NCBI GenBank assembly: GCA_964418645.1
Contig: CAYQME010000064.1
Coordinates: 1-12,795 of the forward strand
Length of the DNA: 12,795 nucleotides
Direction: 5' to 3'
Origin: JAADHG01 sp964418645
GTDB taxonomy: Bacteria > Bacteroidota > Bacteroidia > Flavobacteriales > Flavobacteriaceae
Below the pieces are notes generated by a model that was not told the origin of the DNA, did no database searches, and saw only the letters and a program-made list of their open reading frames with translations. Of this stretch, positions 6,807 to 12,795 are shown piece after piece. A program made the position numbers and the translations under genes. Numbering within the stretch: position 1 is the stretch's first letter; each line of letters starts with the position of its first letter.

Positions 6807-9800
6807 ATGGCAAGAAGACAAGATAAGAATACAATACAGAGATTTAGTAAAATCTCAATTGGTTTAGCATCTCCTGAGTCTATTTTAGGCGCATCTCGTG
6901 GAGAAGTTTTAAAACCAGAAACTATAAATTATAGAACTCATAAACCAGAACGTGATGGATTATTTTGTGAACGTATTTTTGGTCCTATTAAGGATTTTGA
7001 ATGTGCTTGTGGAAAATATAAACGTATTCGCTATAAGGGGATTGTTTGTGATCGTTGTGGTGTTGAAGTTACCGAGAAGAAAGTACGTCGTGATCGCGTA
7101 GGGCATATTAATTTAGTAGTTCCAGTGGCTCACATTTGGTATTTCCGCTCGTTACCAAATAAAATAGGATACCTTCTTGGATTACCTTCTAAGAAGCTAG
7201 ACATGATTATTTATTATGAACGTTATGTTGTAATCCAACCTGGAAATGCTATAAATACCGAAGGAGAACCTATTCAAAAAATGGATTTCTTAACGGAAGA
7301 AGAATATTTAAATATTCTTGAAACAATTCCACAAGAAAATCAGTATTTAGACGATACAGACCCAGAGAAGTTTATTGCTAAAATGGGTGCTGAATGTTTA
7401 ATTGATTTATTGGCAAGAATTGATTTGGATGAATTATCTTTTCAATTACGCCATAAAGCCAATACCGAAACATCTAAACAACGTAAAACAGAAGCTTTAA
7501 AACGTTTACAAGTTGTGGAGTATTTTAAAGATGCAAATAAAAACAGAGAAAACCGTCCGGAATGGATGATTATAAAAGCAGTACCTGTTATTCCACCTGA
7601 ATTACGCCCATTAGTGCCTTTAGATGGTGGTCGTTTTGCAACATCAGATTTGAATGATTTATACCGCCGTGTAATTATACGTAACAACCGTTTAAAAAGA
7701 CTTGTTGAGATTAAAGCTCCAGAAGTTATTTTACGTAACGAAAAACGTATGTTGCAAGAATCGGTAGATTCATTATTTGATAACACACGTAAATCATCCG
7801 CAGTTAAGACCGATTCTAATAGACCTCTAAAATCATTATCAGATTCACTTAAAGGGAAACAAGGACGTTTTCGTCAAAACTTATTGGGTAAGCGCGTTGA
7901 TTATTCTGCACGTTCAGTAATTGTTGTTGGACCAGAACTTAAATTATTTGAGTGCGGTATTCCTAAAAACATGGCTGCAGAATTATACAAGCCTTTTGTA
8001 ATTAGAAAATTAATTGAAAGAGGTATTGTTAAGACTGTAAAATCTGCTAAGAAAATTATAGATAAAAAAGAACCTGTAGTTTGGGATATTTTAGAGAATG
8101 TTTTAAGAGGACATCCAGTGCTTTTAAATCGTGCTCCTACACTTCACAGGCTAGGTATTCAAGCTTTTCAACCAAAACTTATTGAAGGAAAAGCAATTCA
8201 GTTACATCCATTAGTATGTACTGCATTTAATGCCGATTTTGATGGTGACCAAATGGCAGTTCATTTACCATTAGGTCCAGAAGCTATTCTTGAAGCACAA
8301 CTTTTAATGTTAGCGTCTCATAATATCTTAAATCCTGCAAATGGTTCTCCAGTCACTGTACCTTCTCAAGATATGGTACTTGGTTTATATTATATGACGA
8401 AGTTGCGTAAGTCAACTAAGGATGTTCCAATAATAGGTGAAGGGTTAACTTTCTATTCAGCTGAAGAAGTAAATATTGCTTATAATGAGAAAAAAGTAAA
8501 TTTAAATACAGCAATTAAAGTAAGAGCTAAAGACTTTAACGAAACAGGAGAGTTAGTATATCAAATAATAGAAACGACTGTTGGACGTGTACTATTTAAT
8601 GAGAAAGTACCTGAAGTTGCTGGATACATCAATGAAGTATTAACCAAAAAATCACTTAGAGATATTATTGGTAATATATTAAAAGTTACAAGTGTACCTG
8701 AAACTGCAGCTTTCCTAGATGAGATAAAAACTTTAGGATATAAATTTGCTTTCCAAGGCGGATTGTCATTTAGTTTAGGTGACATTATTATTCCGCCAGA
8801 AAAGCATACAATGATTGATTCTGCTAACAAACAAGTAGATGGAATTAAGGCTAACTATAACATGGGACTTATAACAAACAATGAGCGTTATAACCAAGTT
8901 ATTGATATATGGACGTCTACAAATGCTGAGTTAACAGAGCTGTCAATGAAACGTATTAGAGAAGACCAACAAGGGTTTAACTCGGTGTTCATGATGCTAG
9001 ATTCTGGAGCTCGTGGATCTAAAGAACAGATTCGTCAATTAACTGGAATGCGTGGTTTGATGGCAAAACCTAAAAAATCTAATGCAGGAGGTGGTGAAAT
9101 TATTGAAAACCCAATTCTTTCTAACTTTAAAGAAGGACTTTCAATTTTAGAGTATTTTATTTCTACGCACGGTGCACGTAAAGGTCTTGCTGATACAGCA
9201 CTTAAAACAGCTGATGCTGGCTATTTAACACGTCGTTTGGTTGATGTATCTCAAGATGTTATAGTAAACATTGAAGACTGTGGTACATTAAGAGGAATCA
9301 ACGTAGAACCACTTAAGAAAAACGAAGAAGTTGTTGAGACTTTAGAAGATAGAATTGTAGGACGTACATCTTTATATGATGTGTATAATCCATTAACTGA
9401 TGAATTATTAGTTGAAGCTGGAGAACATATTAATGATGAGATTGCAAAAGCAATTGAAGATTCTCCTATTGATGCTGTCGAAGTACGTTCTGCTTTAACT
9501 TGTGAAGCTAAAAAAGGAATATGTTCAAAATGTTACGGACGTAACCTAGCCACTGGTAAAATGGTACAACGTGGCGAAGCTGTTGGAGTGGTTGCTGCCC
9601 AGTCTATTGGTGAACCAGGAACTCAGTTAACACTTCGTACATTCCATGTTGGAGGTATTGCGGGTAATATTTCAGAAGAAAACAAACTGGCTGTTAAGTT
9701 TGATGGTAAAGCTGAAATTGAGGATCTTAAAACGGTCAAAGGTGTAGATGGAGAAGGTAATGAAATTGATATTGTTATCTCAAGAACATCAGAACTTAAA

Positions 9801-11108
9801 CTTACAGATTCAAAAACTGGAATTATCCTAAGTACCAATAATATTCCTTACGGATCAACAATTTTTGTTAAGAATGGACAGAAATTGAAAAAAGAAGATG
9901 TTGTTTGTCAATGGGATCCATATAACGGTGTTATTATTTCAGAATTTGCTGGAAAGATTGTTTATGAAAATATTGAGCAAGGAGTTACTTATCAAGTAGA
10001 AATTGATGAGCAAACAGGTTTCCAAGAAAAAGTAATTTCTGAATCAAGAAATAAAAAATTGATTCCTACATTACATATTCAAGATGGCAAGGGAGAAACT
10101 ATTCGTTCTTATAACTTACCAGTTGGAGCGCATTTAATGATTGATGATGGCGAGAAGGTTACCATTGGTAAAATCTTAGTTAAGATTCCTCGTAAATCTG
10201 CTAAAGCTGGCGATATTACAGGTGGTTTGCCACGAGTTACTGAGTTATTCGAAGCTCGTAATCCATCAAACCCAGCAGTAGTAAGTGCTATTGATGGCGT
10301 TGTTTCTTTTGGGAAAATTAAAAGAGGTAATCGCGAGATTATTGTAGAATCTAAGTTAGGAGACATTAAGAAATACTTGGTTAAATTATCAAATCAAATC
10401 TTAGTACAAGAAAACGATTTTGTTAAAGCTGGTATGCCTTTATCTGATGGCTCTATCACACCTAATGATATTTTAAATATTAAAGGCCCTTCTGCTGTAC
10501 AACAGTACTTAGTGAACGAAGTGCAAGAAGTCTATAGATTACAGGGCGTGAAAATTAATGATAAGCATTTTGAAGTTGTTGTAAGACAAATGATGCGTAA
10601 AGTTAGAATTCAAGATTCAGGAGATACTATTTTCTTAGAAGATCAGTTAGTTCATAAGTCTGATTTTATAGTCGAAAATGACGAAATATTTGGAAAGAAA
10701 GTCGTTGAAGATGCTGGAGATTCAGAAAATTTAAAACCTGGACAAATTGTAACGTCAAGAGAGTTGAGAGATGAAAATTCTATTTTACGTCGTGAAGATA
10801 AAAACCTTGTTGTAGCTAGAGATGCAAGTCCTGCTACTGCAACACCAATTCTTCAAGGTATTACTAGAGCATCGCTTCAAACTAAATCATTTATATCAGC
10901 AGCCTCATTCCAGGAAACCACTAAAGTATTAAACGAAGCTGCTGTAAGTGGTAAAGTAGATACTCTAGAAGGACTTAAAGAAAACGTAATTGTTGGACAT
11001 AAAATTCCTGCAGGTACTGGTTTGCGTCAATATGAAAATATCATTGTGGGCTCAAAAGAAGAGTTTGATGAAATGATGCAAGTGAAGCAAGAAATGAATT
11101 ATAATTAA
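6807..11108 (+). CDS. rpoC: DNA-directed RNA polymerase subunit beta'
   Basis: 1433 residues (E. coli 1407). The N-terminal zinc ribbon has C66, C68, C81 and C84. The catalytic NADFDGDQM motif at 475-483 supplies the three magnesium-binding aspartates D477, D479 and D481. The second zinc site is C825, C899, C906 and C909, with the same spacing as in E. coli. The bridge helix region contains FISTHGARKGLADTALKTA. The trigger loop runs from about Q932 through H947. After it, about 180 residues (roughly 953-1130) form a large insertion in the place of E. coli SI3, before the loop resumes with DITGGLPRVTELFEAR at about 1136. Compared with E. coli, the loop after LMAKP (752-755) is six residues longer and glycine-rich (KKSNAGGG). 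rpoC is cotranscribed with rpoB, and its message ends in three hairpins, the last a clear terminator. Confidence 0.99.
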   Translation: MARRQDKNTIQRFSKISIGLASPESILGASRGEVLKPETINYRTHKPERDGLFCERIFGPIKDFECACGKYKRIRYKGIVCDRCGVEVTEKKVRRDRVGHINLVVPVAHIWYFRSLPNKIGYLLGLPSKKLDMIIYYERYVVIQPGNAINTEGEPIQKMDFLTEEEYLNILETIPQENQYLDDTDPEKFIAKMGAECLIDLLARIDLDELSFQLRHKANTETSKQRKTEALKRLQVVEYFKDANKNRENRPEWMIIKAVPVIPPELRPLVPLDGGRFATSDLNDLYRRVIIRNNRLKRLVEIKAPEVILRNEKRMLQESVDSLFDNTRKSSAVKTDSNRPLKSLSDSLKGKQGRFRQNLLGKRVDYSARSVIVVGPELKLFECGIPKNMAAELYKPFVIRKLIERGIVKTVKSAKKIIDKKEPVVWDILENVLRGHPVLLNRAPTLHRLGIQAFQPKLIEGKAIQLHPLVCTAFNADFDGDQMAVHLPLGPEAILEAQLLMLASHNILNPANGSPVTVPSQDMVLGLYYMTKLRKSTKDVPIIGEGLTFYSAEEVNIAYNEKKVNLNTAIKVRAKDFNETGELVYQIIETTVGRVLFNEKVPEVAGYINEVLTKKSLRDIIGNILKVTSVPETAAFLDEIKTLGYKFAFQGGLSFSLGDIIIPPEKHTMIDSANKQVDGIKANYNMGLITNNERYNQVIDIWTSTNAELTELSMKRIREDQQGFNSVFMMLDSGARGSKEQIRQLTGMRGLMAKPKKSNAGGGEIIENPILSNFKEGLSILEYFISTHGARKGLADTALKTADAGYLTRRLVDVSQDVIVNIEDCGTLRGINVEPLKKNEEVVETLEDRIVGRTSLYDVYNPLTDELLVEAGEHINDEIAKAIEDSPIDAVEVRSALTCEAKKGICSKCYGRNLATGKMVQRGEAVGVVAAQSIGEPGTQLTLRTFHVGGIAGNISEENKLAVKFDGKAEIEDLKTVKGVDGEGNEIDIVISRTSELKLTDSKTGIILSTNNIPYGSTIFVKNGQKLKKEDVVCQWDPYNGVIISEFAGKIVYENIEQGVTYQVEIDEQTGFQEKVISESRNKKLIPTLHIQDGKGETIRSYNLPVGAHLMIDDGEKVTIGKILVKIPRKSAKAGDITGGLPRVTELFEARNPSNPAVVSAIDGVVSFGKIKRGNREIIVESKLGDIKKYLVKLSNQILVQENDFVKAGMPLSDGSITPNDILNIKGPSAVQQYLVNEVQEVYRLQGVKINDKHFEVVVRQMMRKVRIQDSGDTIFLEDQLVHKSDFIVENDEIFGKKVVEDAGDSENLKPGQIVTSRELRDENSILRREDKNLVVARDASPATATPILQGITRASLQTKSFISAASFQETTKVLNEAAVSGKVDTLEGLKENVIVGHKIPAGTGLRQYENIIVGSKEEFDEMMQVKQEMNYN

Positions 11109-11116
11109 ATAAGATT

Positions 11117-11139
11117 CCAACTCTGTTAAGCAGAGTCGG
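11117..11139 (+). other. Small hairpin just after the rpoC stop
   Basis: ACTCTG (11120-11125) pairs with CAGAGT (11131-11136) around a TTAAG loop. After one A/C mismatch, CC (11117-11118) pairs with GG (11138-11139). It has no T-run, so it is not a terminator by itself. It is the first of three consecutive hairpins in the rpoC 3' region and may protect the transcript end or help pause polymerase. Confidence 0.4.
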
Positions 11140-11145
11140 TTAATC

Positions 11146-11175
11146 GAATTTATGCCAAATTTGATTTGGTAATTC
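11146..11175 (+). other. Second hairpin in the rpoC 3' region
   Basis: CCAAAT (11155-11160) pairs with ATTTGG (11164-11169) around a 3-base loop. An outer GAATT (11146-11150) pairs with AATTC (11171-11175), separated by an asymmetric internal loop. No T-run follows. It lies between the first small hairpin and the terminator. Confidence 0.4.
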
Positions 11176-11194
11176 AATATTATAAAAGTTAGTT

Positions 11195-11225
11195 AAGAAT
11201 CCCGTTTTATTTCGGGATTCTTTTT
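11195..11225 (+). terminator. Intrinsic terminator of the secE-rpoC operon
   Basis: AAGAATCCCG (11195-11204) and CGGGATTCTT (11213-11222) form a perfect 10-bp stem around an 8-base T-rich loop. It runs directly into five T residues (11221-11225). This is the only textbook Rho-independent terminator on the + strand of this window and lies 86 bp after rpoC. The DUF3467 gene downstream therefore depends on readthrough or on a promoter I cannot recognise in the 59 bp between. Confidence 0.85.
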
Positions 11226-11284
11226 ATATTGATACATCATAATAATAAAGTTTCCGATGTTTCGGGAATATAAATATAATTGAA

Positions 11285-11602
11285 ATGGCAGACGATAAAA
11301 ACAAAAAAAAACAAGGGCAGATTAATATTGAACTAGATGAAAAAATTGCGGAAGGAACGTATTCTAATCTAGCTATTATTAATCATTCGGTATCCGAATT
11401 TGTTTTGGATTTTGTGAGTATAATGCCTGGAACTCCAAAAAGTAAAGTAAAGTCAAGAATTATCTTGACACCGCAACACGCAAAGCGTTTAGTGAAAGCA
11501 TTAAATGATAATGTAAAACGGTTTGAAAACGCTCATGGTGAAATTAAAGATTACGAGCAACCACCAATGCCTCTGAACTTTGGACCCACAGGACAGGCTT
11601 AA
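11285..11602 (+). CDS. DUF3467 domain protein, function unknown
   Basis: 105 residues. I recognise the family from the stretch running from INIELDEKIAEGTYSNLA (13-30) through INHSVSEFVLDF and the later SRIILTPQHAKRLVKALNDN (57-76). The N-terminus is very lysine-rich (KNKKKQ) and the tail EQPPMPLNFGPTGQA (91-105) is proline/glycine-rich and probably extended. There is no signal peptide or membrane segment, so it should be cytoplasmic. The family has no known biochemical role that I can state. Its place right after rpoC is a common Bacteroidota arrangement, which hints at a link to transcription or translation but does not prove one. It lies beyond the strong operon terminator. An imperfect small hairpin (about 11251-11267) sits in its leader. 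Its last 48 bases occur again 103 bp downstream. Confidence 0.9.
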   Translation: MADDKNKKKQGQINIELDEKIAEGTYSNLAIINHSVSEFVLDFVSIMPGTPKSKVKSRIILTPQHAKRLVKALNDNVKRFENAHGEIKDYEQPPMPLNFGPTGQA

Positions 11603-11637
11603 CCTTTATGGTAAGTAAATCTAAAATAAAATAGAGT

Positions 11638-11664
11638 GTTGCTCGAAATTTTTCATTGAGCAAC
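11638..11664. terminator. Hairpin between converging genes, possible terminator
   Basis: GTTGCTC (11638-11644) and GAGCAAC (11658-11664) are perfect 7-bp arms around 13 bases; a G-T and an A-T pair could extend the stem inward. The right arm is the first seven bases of the duplicated DUF3467 tail. Read on the + strand no T-run follows. On the - strand the stem is followed after about five bases by a T-rich stretch (complement of 11618-11633). It would thus serve better to stop transcripts from the iron-sulfur gene than from DUF3467. The function is inferred. Confidence 0.4.
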
Positions 11665-11705
11665 CTCCAATGCCTTTGAACTTTGGACCAACAGGACAAG
11701 CATAA
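11658..11705 (+). pseudogene. Orphan second copy of the DUF3467 gene's 3' end
   Basis: These 48 bases match the last 48 bases of the intact DUF3467 gene (11555-11602) at 43 positions and encode the same 15 residues, EQPPMPLNFGPTGQA, then TAA. The five differences are CCA/CCT, CTG/TTG, CCC/CCA, CAG/CAA and GCT/GCA, all silent. The frame upstream is open only back to a TAA at 11622 and has no credible start codon. It is shifted by one base relative to the intact gene, so it cannot be made by simple readthrough. Homology stops at the stop codon and just before the first GAG. It is best read as a fragment of a once complete related gene, left by duplication or by recombination with a diverged allele. 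Confidence 0.75.
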
Positions 11706-11706
11706 T

Positions 11707-11723
11707 ACAAAGCTTTTGTTTTT
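11707..11723 (+). terminator. Weak terminator-like hairpin after the DUF3467 region
   Basis: ACAAA (11707-11711) pairs with TTTGT (11715-11719) around a GCT loop and runs into T residues to 11723. The stem is short and A/T-rich, so termination would be weak. The T-run overlaps the stop codon of the opposite-strand gene, consistent with convergent transcription units ending here. It starts two bases after the stop of the orphan tail and so may have been the terminator of the original gene. Confidence 0.35.
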
Positions 11724-11955
11724 AACTTGCTTCTTTTTTATTATTTAACAGGTATGTTAATGCACCAGAAGGACAACGATTTATTTGTTTAATAATTCGT
11801 TTTGTTTCTGTTCCATCTAAATTTATCCATGGAATAACCGAGGTTCGAAAAACTTCAGATAATTCTTTAGCACATTTTTCAGCGTGAATGCAAACGCATG
11901 GTTTATAAGTTACAGTAATATCATTATTACTATATACATTTGGTAGTGTTTCCAT
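11722..11955 (-). CDS. YjdI-type (4Fe-4S)-binding protein (Fer4_19 family)
   Basis: 77 residues, the usual size of a stand-alone divergent one-cluster ferredoxin-like protein. The family pattern is clear: a YSNNDITVTYKP start, then CIHAEKC (C22-C28), PWINLDG (42-48) and RCPSGALTY (60-68, with C61). C22, C28 and C61 correspond to the cysteines conserved in E. coli YjdI. C20, two residues before C22, is extra compared with YjdI. Such proteins are thought to hold an iron-sulfur cluster in the cytoplasm; redox partner and pathway are unknown. ATG at 11953-11955 gives a start that fits the family, after a leader without a Shine-Dalgarno sequence. It is convergent to DUF3467 and 159 bp downstream of prfC on the same strand, with its own probable promoter in that gap. 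Confidence 0.85.
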   Translation of the reverse strand: METLPNVYSNNDITVTYKPCVCIHAEKCAKELSEVFRTSVIPWINLDGTETKRIIKQINRCPSGALTYLLNNKKEAS

Positions 11956-12003
11956 TAGTAGTTCATGTTTGGGGTTATGAATCTATTTTAAAAATAATTA
12001 TTG

Positions 12004-12022
12004 TATTATTAAATTAATAATA
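12004..12022. repeat. A/T-only palindrome in the leader of the iron-sulfur gene
   Basis: TATTATTAA (12004-12012) and TTAATAATA (12014-12022) are perfect 9-bp inverted arms around one base. On the - strand it lies just downstream of the expected transcription start (about 12026). It might be an operator, but with A/T bases only, chance is a real alternative. Confidence 0.3.
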
Positions 12023-12031
12023 AATATCGAC

Positions 12032-12061
12032 GAAATGTACAAAAAATACGTTTAAAAACAA
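12032..12061 (-). promoter_or_regulatory. Bacteroidota-type promoter of the iron-sulfur gene
   Basis: On the - strand TTG (complement of 12059-12061) is followed after exactly 19 bases by TACATTTC (complement of 12032-12039). That matches the Bacteroidota primary sigma pattern of TTG near -33 and TAnnTTTG near -7 at all but the last base. The start of transcription would fall near 12026, giving a leader of about 70 bases before the ATG at 11955. This is the clearest promoter match I found in the window. Confidence 0.55.
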
Positions 12062-12070
12062 ATATTTGTT
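12057..12070. promoter_or_regulatory. 14-bp perfect palindrome over the -33 element
   Basis: AACAAATATTTGTT is identical on both strands. Its right half on the - strand contains the TTG of the -33 element of the promoter described for the iron-sulfur gene. A palindrome overlapping a promoter element is the usual form of a repressor operator. No regulator gene lies in the window, and an A/T-rich palindrome of this size can also arise by chance. Confidence 0.4.
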
Positions 12071-12114
12071 AATATTTAAGTTGAAAGGACTAATGAGATT
12101 GCATGTGCTTGATA

Positions 12115-12795
12115 CTAATTGAATTCCGAAGTTAAATGAAATTTTATTGAAGGGTATTTTTGTTCGGCCATTTGCAAAGAAAAATATGAATCGGCAAAAA
12201 ATACTAACTGATTTTGTTTGTCCTTTGCCAAAAAGCGTTGTTTTACACGTTTAAATTCTATATACTCTTCATTTTTTTCATCTGTAGGCTCTATCCAACA
12301 GGCCTTATAAACACTCAAATTTTCATAAGTACATTTTGCACCATATTCATGCTCTAATCTATACTGTATAACTTCATATTGTAAGGCGCCAACAGTACCT
12401 ATTACTTTTCTTCCGTTAAGTTCTATGGTGAATAATTGGGCTACACCTTCATCCATTAATTGATCAATTCCTTTATATAATTGTTTAGATTTTAAAGGAT
12501 CCGCATTGTTAATATACCTAAAATGTTCTGGTGAAAAACTAGGTATCCCTTTATAATTAATAACTTCGCCTTGAGTAAGTGTATCACCAATCTTGAAATT
12601 TCCAGTGTCATGTAAGCCAACAATATCACCTGGGAATGAGATGTCAACAATTTGTTTTTTTTCAGCAAAAAATGCATTTGGGCTAGAAAATTTTAACTTT
12701 TTATTATGCCTCACATGTAAATAAGGCGTGTTGCGTTTAAATTCACCAGATACAATTTTTATAAAGGCTAATCTATCACGATGATTGGGATCCAT
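12115..12795 (-). CDS. prfC: Peptide chain release factor 3, C-terminal part (partial)
   Basis: The last 226 residues are present; the frame is open to the window edge and the Met at the edge belongs to the internal motif NMDPxHRDR of the family, not to the start. About 300 residues, including the GTPase domain, lie beyond the window. Visible are the EF-Tu-like domain II (about 1-100, including SFPGDIVGLHDTGNFKIGDT) and the RF3-specific C-terminal domain, with KQLYKGIDQLMDEGVAQLF, GTVGALQYEVIQYRLEHEY and the closing AEQKYPSIKFH. RF3 is the translational GTPase that removes RF1 or RF2 from the ribosome after peptide release. It ends with TAG at 12115-12117. No convincing intrinsic terminator follows before the promoter of the iron-sulfur gene, so some readthrough into that gene is possible. 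Confidence 0.95.
   Translation of the reverse strand: MDPNHRDRLAFIKIVSGEFKRNTPYLHVRHNKKLKFSSPNAFFAEKKQIVDISFPGDIVGLHDTGNFKIGDTLTQGEVINYKGIPSFSPEHFRYINNADPLKSKQLYKGIDQLMDEGVAQLFTIELNGRKVIGTVGALQYEVIQYRLEHEYGAKCTYENLSVYKACWIEPTDEKNEEYIEFKRVKQRFLAKDKQNQLVFFADSYFSLQMAEQKYPSIKFHLTSEFN

Noticed and set aside
11229..11254. TTG plus AAAGTTTC as a promoter for DUF3467.
   Set aside because: Two mismatches in the -7 element and a spacing of 15 bases make it too weak to annotate.
11275..11282. TATAATTG just before DUF3467 resembles a -7 element.
   Set aside because: It ends two bases before the ATG and has no TTG at the right distance, so it would start transcription inside the gene.
11608..11634. Nine-codon ORF ATG...TAG after DUF3467 (MVSKSKIK), with a slight likeness to KSKVK in the intact protein.
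   Set aside because: It is too short and lysine-rich; five similar residues in A-rich DNA are not evidence of homology, so I did not extend the orphan copy to include it.
1..12795. Search for CRISPR arrays, insertion sequences, tRNA or rRNA genes and phage genes.
   Set aside because: No spaced direct repeats, transposase-like reading frames, terminal repeats or RNA gene signatures were seen; every long frame is accounted for by the listed genes.

Overview
The window is low in GC (roughly a third by eye) and reads as part of a chromosome of a Bacteroidota bacterium, most likely of the family Flavobacteriaceae. Four things point there. RpoB (1270 residues) and RpoC (1433 residues) have the lengths and wording I know from flavobacteria. 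A DUF3467 gene follows rpoC. None of the starts has a Shine-Dalgarno sequence; most sit in A/T-rich leaders. One intergenic region carries a good match to the Bacteroidota promoter pattern TTG-N19-TAnnTTTG. Genus or species cannot be told from this sequence.

Bases 1-11108 are the conserved transcription/translation super-operon on the + strand: the tail of secE (protein export), nusG (transcription elongation), rplK-rplA (L11, L1), rplJ-rplL (L10 and the L7/L12 stalk) and rpoB-rpoC (RNA polymerase beta and beta'). Gaps are short (11-72 bp) except the 123-bp rplL-rpoB gap. That gap holds a strong hairpin which may lower transcription into rpoBC relative to the ribosomal genes, the place where E. 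coli has its attenuator. The first clear intrinsic terminator comes after rpoC, preceded by two smaller hairpins.

Bases 11226-11721 hold a 105-residue DUF3467 gene and then an orphan 48-bp second copy of its 3' end. The two copies differ at five bases, and all five changes are silent. The second copy has no start codon and looks like a scar of gene duplication or allele replacement. Small hairpins between the converging genes may end transcription from either side.

Bases 11722-12795 are on the - strand: a 77-residue YjdI-type iron-sulfur protein with its own recognisable promoter and nearby palindromes, and the C-terminal part of prfC (release factor 3), which runs off the right edge.

Most of the window is core housekeeping DNA, and I see no undescribed defence, mobile or biosynthetic system. 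The items most worth a second look are the silent-only duplicated tail of DUF3467, the rplL-rpoB hairpin, and the promoter-palindrome arrangement ahead of the iron-sulfur gene. No gene-free stretch exceeds 300 bp.
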